DNA from: Tetragonia tetragonoides
Taxonomy: Eukaryota > Streptophyta > Magnoliopsida > Caryophyllales > Aizoaceae
Assembly (NCBI GenBank): GCA_038025085.1
Contig: CM076147.1
Location: 42,864,766 to 42,928,765, forward strand
Length of the DNA stretch: 64,000 nucleotides
Reading direction: 5' to 3'
Below the pieces are notes generated by a model. It was not told the DNA's origin. It did no database searches and was given only the letters and a program-made list of their open reading frames with translations. Positions 11,496-23,048 of this stretch are shown in pieces (positions within the stretch are counted from its first letter, which is position 1; each line of letters opens with the position of its first letter). The position numbers were made by a program, and so were the translations under genes.

Positions 11496-12501
11496 ACTCA
11501 AATATTTGATAAATTATCAATATAATGTTTTTTTTGGCAGCGGATATACAGATTTGGGGGGCGTAAATTCACGATGGCAGGGGTAGGAGCAATTGGATGC
11601 CTTCCATCACAAAGAATAAAGACCAAAACTGGGCGGGGCTTGTGACGAAGTACTAAATTTTTGGGCTTCCAAGTATAACGAAGGCCTCCAGGCAATTTTG
11701 CAAGAATTGAAAACAGAGCTTACGGACTTCCAATACACCTACCTTGACACCTACAATTTTTTTCTCAACCTCACGGAAGAGGCAACTGCTCACGGTTAGG
11801 ATCCCCAGAGAAATTAAAAGAGGGGTATGTTAGGGTTTTGTCATCTCATTTACAAGGATTCATATTTCATGACGCAAACTTTTTGGTGTTTCAGTAAACA
11901 CCACCTGACTTTATTACACTCTAAATCTCTAATACACGGATACACCCCTGAAAATAGGAAGTGGTTGTTGGAGTATTTGAGAAAAAAAGAAAAGGAAAAA
12001 TATTCTATTTGATTGGGTACCACCGTAGCACCAAATAAGCAAATACTTAGCTAGTTTGTTACTGAGACACTTGAATTTTTTTTTTTCGTATTTCATGACT
12101 ACCTCTGTCATTATCCACCAATGAAGTTTTTTTTTTTGAAGTTTTTTTTTTGAAGTATTTTTTGTCACAACAAGAATGAATTACTAATGATACATACCAT
12201 TTCAATTTCATGCAGGGTTCAAGGAAGTGAAAGCTGCATGTTGTGGACTGGGAAACCGAAATGCCGATGTACTTTGTAATCCAATATCATTTGTTTGTCC
12301 CAATAGGAGTGACCATATTTTTCGGGATCGTTACCACCTTACGGAAGCCGCTGAGCGCATCTTTGTAGATGCCATTTTTGATGGTCCAACAAAATATGCA
12401 CTCCCAATCAATGTGCGGCAGCTTGTTTCTACATAACAATACTCGTACTAGTTTGTAAGTCCGTATGATGCAAGGTTTACGTTAAATATCAAAATTTAAA
12501 G

Positions 12502-12516
12502 ATTGCACAAAAAAAA
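12502..12516 (+). mobile_element. Micro-retroposon (attgcac plus poly-A)
   Basis: The 15 bases attgcac plus A8 separate perfect copies of atcaaaatttaaag (12488-12501 and 12517-12530). The insert lies just after the GDSL stop codon. Confidence 0.65.
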
Positions 12517-13934
12517 ATCAAAATTTAAAGCGAGTGCACCATTGGGGCTAACCAGTTCATAGTTATAGAAGAGCTTTGTTGTAGTGCTGGAAGCTGCCTG
12601 GAACACAAAAGTCACAAAGACAATCAATTACACATGTACAAGTTTAAGACATGATATACAGTCAATACAGAGTATGAAGTTGAGATAAGCTCTCAGTACC
12701 CTGTCAATAAAACCCAAAAAAAAAAAAATATTGCTTGACATGCTCCATCAAACTTTCAGAAATGCCTACTTCAAATCTTGTAATGAGGTGCAAGATGGAA
12801 GAAATTGTGCTTTGTGTAGTTTGGCTCTAGACAAAGAGGTAAAAAGATGAACCAAATAACAAAAGACTTGACAAAATTAGTAAGAATAAGAAATGTTGCA
12901 ATTGTAAAGAATAAGCTTTTAAAGAAAAAAGGTTAGAAAAACATATTCTATATAGACTATCTTATGTAGAATGCTACTCATCAAGTAAATCACAATCTCC
13001 TCTCCTCATACTATAAAACAATAATAAAAAAAAAATTAAAAAATGAAGATGTTGGAGCGCCAGGATTATATCAGCACACTTTATGAAAATAGAACGTCAA
13101 ACTACTGTTTTGCAGTGCAAAGAAACAAGTCTATAGGAAAGATTTGGTTAATGTATGAACAAAAAATATCTTAATCAGTATAAGCCAGAATTAATATTGG
13201 TCACTGACAAATGAACCATGACAATCAAATATTCTTCTACCAATTGTGGCTCTAAAAGCACACTATTAAGCATTTCACAGTACATAATATAGAAGTGGTA
13301 TAAACTAAAGTTGAACTGACCTTTAGAAAAGCTGCCCAAACACTTGAGGAGTTGAATTTCTCCCACATAGTTGAACCAAAATGTCATAAACCTTGGAAAC
13401 TGAAAAAATGCTCATCTCCAACAACAATGTCTTGAAATTGAAAAATGATCATCTCCAAGCATCACATCTCAGTAGCATGCAGGAGTTAGACAATCAATCG
13501 CAATTGATAATTGATGCACCTCCACATTCTTATTGTTAAAGTGTATCAACAATTTTTTCATTCTCCAATATTGCAAGAAGGCCCCCACTTGCACGAACTT
13601 GACCCTCACTCTCAATGTCCATCATAGAACTAAGCTGAAATGGACCGGGGGAGGGGGGTAAACACACTAACAAAATTGCTTTCAAACTTCACCATAATTC
13701 ATAATATGGATATCAAAAACAATCATAGTTTTAAGAAGCACGAGTTCTCTTTTAGAAGAGACTGACTAGCTATCAAGTATCAGCTTAAAGACAGACAAAA
13801 GATACTGGAGATTAAAGGGGCAGAAAATTGAGGGATACAAAAACAGACCTATTGAAAGAATTGTGAATATAAGGAACGAGAAAAAATGGGCGGGTAGATC
13901 ACCAGAAAACAGAGATGCATATCGACTCATGACT

Positions 13935-16900
13935 TTAAGAGGAGGCTTTTGCCTGTTCTAGCACAGCCATTTTGTAATGAGCTATTGCTGGGAAAGACTC
14001 ATTCATGATTGCCACCTGCGTGAGGGTCATATATAGTAAAGCGGCAGTTATGTTCAGCAAAATAATATTGATAACATGTTAGAATTCAGAACCTTTACTG
14101 TCTTATAATATACATCAGTGATGAGGATGGGCGCACGCTCTCCACATCAGTGATGAGGATGTGCGCATGCTCTCCACATTAAATGTGATACTCTGCATGT
14201 AATCATGCATACATGTGTACGTTCGCCAGGGAAAGGGGAGCGCTTACAAAGGTATACTCACTTTGACAGTTATGCCATCATCAATTCCCGAAACTCAGAG
14301 ATTTATCAATCTGCAGCCATAAGAAAAACCATTACTGGCAGGGGAGGCAAGGAGTAAAATAGCTGCCAGAGGTACATAAGGGATTTCAGGTTGAAACCGC
14401 CATATCAAATTGCAAGTTTGCAACAATAAACTTAAGTCCAACTATTCATAATTTTATTACGCTACCTTCACCAATTCATCTTTTATTTCCCCCACAGATA
14501 TTTTAAGCTACATATTCCTCGCCATTAAGAGAATACTTCCCACTTAATCATGTCTTTCACAAATACATACACAGTGCACTACACACCTATGTCAATCAAA
14601 CTCTTCACATGTGACTCTCAAACAGAACATTGTTTCTCGAAGTTGATATTGAGAGTGGGGAGAGGGAAGAGATGACACATTAAAACCAGATTTTTATCCC
14701 ACTTTGCAACCCAAAACGCCCAACTGTGATAATTTTATTTTTATCCTCCTTAATTATTTCCTCTCTTTTGCTTCCTTTTTTTGGCACAAGCACTAAACTT
14801 TACTAAAAGACAATGTGAGTTATATGTCCCCACAACCTTAATCAAATTCCTACGTCTTAATAATTAATAGCAACAGTCAACCACCAATATAATTGTACTC
14901 ATTCTGTCATTAGCTGCAAATCATTGTGAAGCAAAGATTCACACATTTTATAACCTATCTTCATTCCTTGTTCCAAAGAAAATAACAACTATGCCCAGTA
15001 TGGATCCAACTAGAAGCGAGTATATGGGAGGGCAAGATGCATTGCTACACTTAACGTTTCCAGAAAGTAATCCAAAATCCAAGTTACTGGTATAGGAATT
15101 AGCCTATGAAGCATACAGCTTTTAACAGAAATAATAGAATGGAGTACACACCTGTGCCAAGCTTGCTCGTAGCTAAATATCAAACTTTCATAAGCTTCTC
15201 TGTTGGCGCAAAGTTTACTCCACCTGCACCATTTCCACGGAAACCCGTGATTACAAACTTGATGAGACTTGTGCAACATGGACTGCCACTTCTCTGTATA
15301 ATGGCGAAAGACTCTTTGCTTTTAGTACTGGTGTAAATGACCAAAGGTTGCGCCTGATATTTCACTGAAAAGTAGCCCAAGTTGACCAGAAGAGATTAAT
15401 TAAGTTCACATGAAGAAGATAGCAACATATATGGTCTATCTAATCTACATGTTTTAGAATATAGTAATCCCTATATACACATATATAAAATTAAAAGTCC
15501 ATACCCAAATTAATCAAGGGATAATCTGAACCATTCTCCCAAACTTCAAGTACACTAAGTTGTCAGAATCTGAAATAATAATACGAAACTCCAACTCTGT
15601 CAAATTACATGGTGAGTACAAACAATTAGTAGAACAATTGTTATTTAAGATCTTACAAAAACTCTAGTATTTGGGTTCACTCATAGCAGATTTTGTTCTG
15701 TTTGTTAGTCAAATCTGTGTTATGCAAATTAGGGGCATGGATTTGGTGCCTGCTCTCGAGATTTAGGTTTTGTTGAACTATTTATGAAAACTAACTGTTC
15801 AGTCCATTAGCATGCACCATCCAATTGTTTACATGTATACTAGAGAATTTCAGCATATGTCTTTCAAGTTAGCTGTCAGTAGCCTACATCATTTCCATAA
15901 GAAGCAAGTGGCCAAGTGCTACTCCCTATACAGTTTTAACAGGTAAATATGTAGCACAAGATGTACCTGTGACCGTGTGTCCGTACATGATACATGCCAT
16001 GTAAACCTGCAGGAAGAAGACAAGAAAGTCAAATTTTGTCAGAAAAAGATAGGTTCACCGTTCACGGCACTTTATATCATCAGAAAGTTGTTTTTTACCA
16101 ATTTCGAGAGGTTTAAAGTTAGTAAGGAGATTTTGGAACTGCTTTACCACTTCTACTAATCACATGGAAGAAATTGGCCAGTGCATCAGAACAGAAGAAA
16201 ATAAGTTTCCAGGTACTCTTTTTCTCTAACTTCTTAAAATCAAAAAAATCACCAAAACCTAACATGTGACACGATCGGGGGAAAAAACAAACAATGGCAA
16301 TGAACTAGCAACAGCAACCAAAATTCAAAAAGAAAATTGTGGAATATAGATACCAATCGAAGAATCTAAATTCGTCGCTGCCTTGATTTGGTTGAACAAA
16401 AATGATCTCCTTCACATCTTTATAAATCATCAAACAATGAAACTACAACCACTAATCTGTCTGCTGCACATTGAACATGTTTTTCTGTACGTAAATTATC
16501 TGAAGAATATAGCTTCTTAAGCTTTTCAACTTACTGTAGGCACAGAAACACATGATATCCATAAGATATTTGGTTAAGTAATATAAGCAAGCAGATATAT
16601 AATTTCACAAATAAATAACATAATGCAGTGAAAAAGTGTTTCACATTGTATGTATTTTCTGAAGCACACATCCCATGTCATGGGTCATTATCAGCATGAG
16701 TTCTTCTCAAGTAAACTTGTTTGCCTCACTCCTAATATTAGAGCCAAATAAATCAACCAATATAAAAGCTAAGTATAAGCAACAACCAAACAAGACAAAA
16801 GACATATCTTACTTGAGTCTTTGAACTCCATTGATTGTTTTGTTTTACTTCGGATCTTCCATCTGTACCTGGTTTTTTCTGAACTTGGGTGCCAGTCTCA

Positions 16901-16977
16901 TGCCAGGGCCAAGCTACAGAATTTGGCTTTGGATCATCCATTCCTTTTAGTAGAGGGCCTTCTAGTAAAGAATCCAT
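13935..16977 (-). CDS. Possible 81-residue two-exon gene of unknown function
   Basis: Exon A (16977-16813) starts with ATG and gives 55 codons ending SSKTQ at a strong donor, GTAAGATATG. Exon B (14015-13935) follows a CAG acceptor, begins VAIMNESFPAIAHYKMAVLE and ends with TAA. Both borders are phase 0, so the joined frame is exactly 246 nt. The N-terminal half is polar with a PNSVAWPWHETGTQ stretch; the C-terminal part looks helical. There is no signal peptide or membrane segment and I do not recognise the family. The 2.8-kb intron contains several exons of the MSH5 pseudogene on the same strand. The exon at 17952-18098 could be a 5' leader of this gene instead of MSH5 exon 1. The model rests on splice phase and codon-like composition, and pairing these two exons is an inference. 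Confidence 0.4.
14113..14176. repeat. 32-bp tandem duplication
   Basis: Two adjacent copies of catcagtgatgaggatg...gctctcca differ at two positions. They lie in intron sequence of the MSH5 pseudogene. Confidence 0.85.
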
Positions 16978-18985
16978 CTTGTAGTGAATGCACTAGAATC
17001 AGGAACAGCACAGTGACTCCATTCAGATCTGGCATAGTTAATTCTCCATTTGTTTTGTTTCAAAGTGAAGACTACAACTGGATAGTACATGCAAGGTATA
17101 TAGTAAATGCCAGTGCCAAGATAAGAACTGATTCAAGATAAGAACTAAAACAATTCGGTCTTCACTAAAACTCGATCATGCCAAATGTCAAACAATGCCT
17201 GTAAAGTCTCCTCCTTTTTGTGATATGTGCTTGCACTGATAACTTAATTCTCATGGAACCCAAATATCTTCAAAAAACAAATCAAACAGATATCTCAAAC
17301 AATTTCTCATCCCCAAATTCTAGGGTTTTTTTAGTGAAAATCGAACCACATCAAAAAAACCTGGTGAAATTTCTTCAAAATACTAAACACACCTTCAAGA
17401 TTTGTTCCTGCCTTAATTTATTTCAAGTTTTGGAAGAGAAAGACTAAAATTCAAATTAAAGGAAGTAATTAGTCTGATTACAAATCATCCAATCTGCAAT
17501 TTCTAGTCTAGCCATCATCGCATTCTCGAACTTTCTTAAAGACCAAACAATCACCAAAACGTAACATGTAACATGACCAGAAACAAAAATAATCAAACAT
17601 TTAAAAAAAAAAACTAGAAACAGCAATTAAACGATTAATAAATAAGCAATTTGTGGAATGTAAACACAAATCGAAGAATCTAAATTCAGCACTACCTTAA
17701 TTTGGTTGAACAAAATCAAATTATTTCACTTAAAGTTCATCGCAACAAAGAACACCATCATGCTAAAGCAAATTGAAAGGAGAAAAACTTCAACGAAACC
17801 CTAATTTGTCAAATGAGGCATAAATTGTACAATGTAAAGTTATCACAATTTTAGGACGGCCAAAATGAATCGTGTAATCCGTTAACATTTTAGAATGAAG
17901 AACGAGAAAACAATAAAAATGAAAGAAGGGAAAAAATGATAAATATTAAACCTGAGATTGCGCTTCGCATTTGCCGACTACTTCATCAATTGTTGCTTCT
18001 GATCGAGGGTGGAGAGAGAAAGAGACGAGTGTGGTGAGAGAGAGAGAACGGTGAGACGTGAGTGAAGAACTGATGAGAGAGAATTGAGCGCGAGACATGT
18101 ATATATATATAGGTTTCCGTTCCTTATATTTACTTCCCGTAAGTCGGTCACTTTTTATCACCCATCTAGCGACAGCTGTAACGCGTTTGGACATTAGCGT
18201 TTCGACAGGTTGTAATTTGGGCTCTACGGTTTTATTTTTGGATTTGGATCGGCCCATTAAACTGATTAGATTGGCATAAGTAGATTAAGGGCCGACCGAT
18301 CCAATGATGACCATTTAGGCATTTACTGTGATTTCTAAATTATTTTTTTAAACTATTAATGATATTAATTTGATAGTATGTTTTACCGTTGATTATTTGT
18401 ATTATTAAAATTTTGATATTATTTTCTAATCTATGTCTATCATCTATTCATCGCATTTTACCCCATTTTCAGCACCGAGAATTTGTGCATCACACACATT
18501 GCCTAATGCGTATCTATTATCTTCTTCTTCTTCTATTTTTTTATTTTTATTTTTTTTCAAACAGAACCTATAAATTGTAATAATTGTAATAATCTCACTG
18601 GTTTTAAAAAGTGGGTGACCCTGCTCATAGTAATGTGATAATATGGTTACATGTGTTTATCCAAGTTCTTACTTTTCTGACGATAAAGTTCTATTCCCAA
18701 AATTAGTAAAGCGCTATTTTCAAAATCTCCCAAAATTTCCATTGTTTATGGTGTATTACACATTGATAAATTGTGTCTTTCCAATTCATTACAAAATCTT
18801 AATAAGTCATGAGCCAGTCATAATTCATAAGCCGTGCTCATCAATTAAAATCGACACTAACGACGTATGAATCACTTCATAATGCCTTGTTGAAAACTTC
18901 AAATAAATAATAATACGTACTACTTTAATTTATATATTACTCCTAAATGGTAACCAACCTCGTAGATAAGAGTAAGGTATGCACG

Positions 18986-20555
18986 TGTTGGGGAAAACTA
19001 CGGTATTTACCCACAATCACAACAACAGATAATCGGAAAAATAAAGTGCAAAAACCCGAAAACAACACAGACAAATTTACGTGGAAAACCCCTCTCAATT
19101 AGGGGAAAAACCACGGTGCGGATCTCCACGCACTAAAATATGATCCACTATAATAATCAAGAGTACAAAGGCAACAATCACAAGATCAAGCAACAAGTAA
19201 ACAAGTAATGTCTGCACAATTGGCCTGTAGGACTTAGGTAGTGAAGCCAACAATAACAATGCCTCCTCCTGATCGGAGATCTTCTCATCTGCATTTCTCA
19301 ACTGACATACTAGCTGGTTAAAGTTATTAATGTGGTCCTGCAACACCGTACCTTGCTCCATCTTTAGCTGGTACAACTCATATCTCAAACAAAGCTTGTT
19401 AGTCAGTGACTTTGATGCATATACACTCTGGAGCTTATCCAACAACTTCTTTGGATCTGTCTCAATCAAGTAATTATACTTGATCTCCGGAGCCATAGCT
19501 AATCTAATAGTACTGACAGCTTTCTTCTTCTTCGATGTCCATTGGGCATCGGTCACCCCACTAGGCTTTGTCTCATCTAAAGCCTCATCTAAAATTTGTT
19601 GAACCAATAAATCCTCAACCGTACTCTTCCACACAGTAAAATTAATTTTACCATCAAACAAAGGAATTTCAAATTTGGGCACACTACCAGACATGTTACT
19701 TGCACAAAATAATTCCCCCTTCAACAAATACAGTAATTTTCCCACCACCGATCCTACAACCAAAAAGCTCTGATACCAAATTGTTGGGGAAAACTACGGT
19801 ATTTACCCACAATCACAACAACAGATAATCGGAAAAATAAAGTGCAAAAACCCGAAAACAACACAGACAAATTTACGTGGAAAACCCCTCTCAATTAGGG
19901 GAAAAACCACGGTGCGGATCTCCACGCACTAAAATATGATCCACTATAATAATCAAGAGTACAAAGGCAACAATCACAAGATCAAGCAACAAGTAAACAA
20001 ACTATCTTTGGTATTAGTACAAATTGACAAACTCTAACTCAATTTGGTACTCCCACAAAACCAAAGATACACCCACAAATACCTGTCGATGACCGATCCT
20101 AATACTCCGATTTTCTTCACCCGAACAAACCGAATCAACCGTGAACTGGAACAAACCTCTTTGGAGAAATACTCAATTTCTCTCACTCTTTTGTTTGTCT
20201 CTCACTCACTGGCTCTCCCTTTTCATTTTCGGCTGTTTTGTTCACTGTAACAGCTTTCTCTCGTTCCACATGCGTTACACTCACTAAACAAACAAAAGGC
20301 CAAAGACCTTTTTTTTATCACACAACAGCTTCTTTTGGAAGCTTCCTTTCACATATCCCACTAAGCCACAAAAACTTCTCATTGGGCTTAACAGGCCAAT
20401 AGCCAATTAAGGCCACAAATTACAAAGTCACGCAACTTTCATTTCCTTTTTTTCTTTTCTTTTTTCTTTTTGTTCTATTTTATTTTCTTTATAAAACTAA
20501 AAATAAAATAAAACACAACTAAATATTATTTGGTATTTGGGGCGTTACCTCAACA
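18986..20555 (-). mobile_element. Internally deleted Ty1/copia element (element A)
   Basis: It runs on the minus strand. The 5' LTR is 20555-19782 (774 bp, TGTTGAGG...CCCCAACA). The primer-binding site is at 19778-19767 (TGGTATCAGAGC, complementary to initiator tRNA-Met). A gag start follows, and then a 3' LTR of which only the last 219 bp remain (19204-18986). Where the two LTRs overlap I see no differences, so insertion was recent. The flanks gcacg (18981-18985) and acacg (20556-20560) are a target duplication with one mismatch. Pol and the front of the 3' LTR were lost in one deletion, with aagtaa-like microhomology at the junction near 19204. Confidence 0.85.
19204..19694 (-). pseudogene. 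Copia gag fragment of element A
   Basis: The frame starts with ATG at 19694 (MSGSVPKFEIPLFDG) and runs through a UBN2/copia gag-like region ending LLLASLPKSYRPIVQTL, where the deletion joins it to LTR sequence. The nucleocapsid zinc knuckle, protease, integrase and reverse transcriptase are absent. Confidence 0.85.
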
Positions 20556-21654
20556 ACACGTAATGGAGACCTATTCAAGATTTTTGAGTGGTTTAAATAT
20601 TAAGTAGCCCCCATAATTTGTATCAGTCACTAGCTTTGTCGGGAAGTGGATGATTGCCTAATGACCCTTTCTCCGATTATTATGGACTTGATGCTCTCCG
20701 GCAGGCCAATGTGCGTACGTATGCGGTATGCGTGATGCCAAGGGATAAATTGTTAGCTACCTACTTCTTAGCTTGTTCCCCTTTCCAACTTAGAATATTC
20801 ACCACGATTGAAAGTATATTTCATTTAGCCTTAAAGTGGTGGTATCAGATCGGCCAATAAGTAATTGGTGTGAATGGTTCGGCACTCTTATTTCTTAAAT
20901 AAGGTCGATGGTTCGAATTTTGTGGATGGAGAAACTATTTAGTGTGATCACTTTACCATTTCATAGATCGATCCGATACAAACATGATTAGTTTTAGTCC
21001 AAATGACTCAAGTAAACCCATGGTTAAACAAAAAAAAAAAAATGTTGGTACCAACGCCATTTCTTCATGTCCCAAGATCAAGAAACACGACACTTTTAAT
21101 TTTCCAAAATATACCAATGCAACTATATTTTAGTAATGACTATATAATGGGCTTATTACGGCCAATCATTTACAATTGGAATATCAAAATCAAAATCATG
21201 CATTATAAAGTACTTTGTTGGTCAATGGTATGTGGATACATGATACATGTTTGTATAATGCTGGTAAGTGGTAACGTTAGATTCTTATTGTCAATAATAA
21301 TTATGTAGGTTTTGCTTGTACAAAATAGAGTTTGGTAACTCTCACTAAACTATTAATGGAGTATAGCGGTAAGATTGACTACAAGATTTGCCTCACTAGA
21401 TTTTTTTTCCCCAGTCCAGATAGAGGTTGAATTTGCTCATTTTCTCTTGACTCGTAGTTTTGATTCAATCTTAGCTTGAAGTTGGATATTGTCAATGTTT
21501 TGACCATTTCCAATTCCAACACTAGCTAGTTTTCAAGTATGAGTACTAGAGTCTAGATAAGGTTCATTTTAATACACTACTAGGTTCTATGGGATTATAT
21601 AGAGTAATATTTTATAACCGAATTTTAATGTTTAAAGTTCGATCTTTTGTGCCA
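20556..21654. other. Spacer between element A and a SINE-like copy
   Basis: No gene is supported. The stretch at about 20840-20975 has tRNA-like promoter traces (ggtgtgaatggttcggcac, then gatggttcgaatttt) and may be an old SINE, but no target duplication or tail was found. Confidence 0.4.
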
Positions 21655-21802
21655 ATGAGGTATTGGTCCAGTGGTAAAGACTGAGACCGTGGTACATTAG
21701 GTCTTATGTTCGAATTCCCCTTCCTCATTGTATGTAAATTTATTATATTGGTCAGTGGCCACCGCCTCTTATGAAACCAATCTGAGTCGAATCGAACGAC
21801 CA
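21655..21802 (+). mobile_element. tRNA-derived SINE-like copy
   Basis: An A-box-like tggtccagtggt (21664-21675) and a B-box-like tgttcgaattcc (21707-21718) have the spacing of an RNA polymerase III internal promoter. About 80 bp of non-tRNA sequence follows. Target duplications were not resolved. Confidence 0.45.
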
Positions 21803-21864
21803 TTGTACCGGAGATGGAAGGGTAGATTGGATGGTGGACTGGTGGTGATGCGACTGATGCCTTA

Positions 21865-22110
21865 TGAGTAGGCCTGACAATAGCTGATCCAACCTACAAT
21901 TCGACCCAAATCCGACTTGAAGTTATTGAGAGAACTCCAAACCCGATCCTTTCAACCTGAACGTCACCCGATTATATTTTTTTGTAGTCATTTCCTATAT
22001 TTTTGATGTATTTGGAATTTTGAATACTAACCCAAAATCGACCTGAAATATAACTCAAATCGCCAGGGGATTTGGATATTCCAAATCCAACCCAAACAAG
22101 GGAGATTGAG
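21865..22110. repeat. Degenerate GGGTC/GACCC-rich repeat
   Basis: Many short cgaccc and aaccc words (minus-strand gggtcg, gggtt) occur in an otherwise AT-rich stretch. It resembles the tracts at 31300 and 55024. Confidence 0.35.
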
Positions 22111-22170
22111 AGAGAGAGCAATCTCACCTTACTGTACCCATTTTTTCCTTCATTTACTTGTGGTGAATGA

Positions 22171-22457
22171 GGCTATGTTTGATTCACCTTAATTTTACTT
22201 AAATTCAGTTCAATTCAGTCCACTTCAGTTCAGTTTATGTGTAACTTTATCACTCATATAACCTTTTATTTCGAAATAATTTCATGATGATAATTATGTC
22301 ATCGGAAAGATCTCAAAGTATACTTTCAAATGAGTCTAATATTGACTATGTTTGGACGAATTTTAAATGGTTAACGGTCAAGTTTAAAAAATCAATTCAG
22401 TTTATTTCAATTCAATTCAGTCCAGATCAGTTTTATCTGGTTGAATCAAATGGAGCC
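22171..22457. mobile_element. MITE with GGCT..TTTGATTCA ends
   Basis: Left end ggctatgtttgattca and right end tgaatcaaatggagcc form imperfect inverted repeats. The sub-terminal ttcagttcaattcagtcc also recurs inverted. The target duplication is unclear, so the superfamily is unassigned. Confidence 0.55.
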
Positions 22458-22890
22458 TCTGTCTCAAATTTTCGGTGATCCGCGCGTAGAGCAAGTTGAA
22501 GCCGTCGTTATCAGAACAGAAGTGAAAAGCCCCCGAACACCCCAAAAACCCCAAAAAGATGACAATCAAATCAAACAAAAGAAACTTGCCGATTAAAAAA
22601 TTGACCAATTACCCTCCCCATTTGATCTGATTTGATCATTTTATAAAAATAAAAAAAAAGAAAGAAAAAGATTTACCAAATACAAAAACCGAAAAAAAGA
22701 AACATTTCTTTTATTCCCATAAGTCCACTACTACTGTCTTGCATCTTATTTTCTTCAGCATCATCATCTTCGTCTTCAACCTCTGACTATAAATTAAAAT
22801 CACAGAAATGGGCGTGAAAATCGGAGGAATCAGTGGCGGTTGAGGACAGAGAAAATCATATATATAGAGAGAGAGATAGAAACGGCGAAA

Positions 22891-22993
22891 ATGGAGGGCG
22901 ACTCGATAGTTTCCAAAGCAAGAACAGCCTTCCATTCTGCGGCTGCTAAAGCTGAGCGAGTTCTCACAGATTTTAAATCCGATCTTCGAGGTT

Positions 22994-23048
<55 letters not shown>

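Larger units (their letters stand above)
9046..12436 (+). pseudogene. GDSL esterase/lipase, five exons, frameshifted in exon 4
   Basis: The exons are 9046-9313, 10272-10459, 10693-10932, 11541-11794 and 12216-12436. Exon 1 gives a signal peptide and block I, FVFGDSSVDVGNNNYL, with the nucleophile Ser. Later pieces match plant GDSL enzymes: PSPAPYLSLIDTKSTNFLLG, NPQQYVYLMVLTVKSQLK, VKAACCGLGN, and block V SDHIFRDRYHLTEAA with its Asp and His. Exon 4 is 254 nt where its phases require 253. One extra G in the GGG at 11631-11633 shifts the frame to an early stop; in the corrected frame the exon reads normally (DEVLNFWASKYNEG). Block III reads GNTD where the family has G-x-N-D, so the oxyanion-hole Asn is missing. 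Family members hydrolyse esters or lipids, usually as secreted proteins. Exon 2 is longer than usual and its 3' border is the least certain. Confidence 0.85.
13515..18098 (-). pseudogene. MSH5: MSH5 pseudogene (5' portion of the meiotic MutS homologue)
   Basis: Six blocks in order match the first third of plant MSH5. They are 18098-17952 (possible exon 1, ending EAQSQ), 16006-15967 (VYMACIMYGHT), 15594-15505 (VGVSYY...QLSVLEVWENGSDYPLINL), 15364-15152 (VKYQAQPLVIYTSTKSKESF...LIFSYEQAWHR), 14310-14262 (LINL-stop-VSGIDDGITVK) and 13634-about 13515 ([24 protein letters not shown]). Intact MSH5 pairs with MSH4 to stabilise crossovers in meiosis. This copy has in-frame TGA at 15565-15563 and 14297-14295, two TAA at 13538-13530, and a one-base loss in the fourth block (213 nt where phase requires 3n+1). 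The ATPase domain and everything after block six were not found. Exon 1 is the least certain part. Confidence 0.85.
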
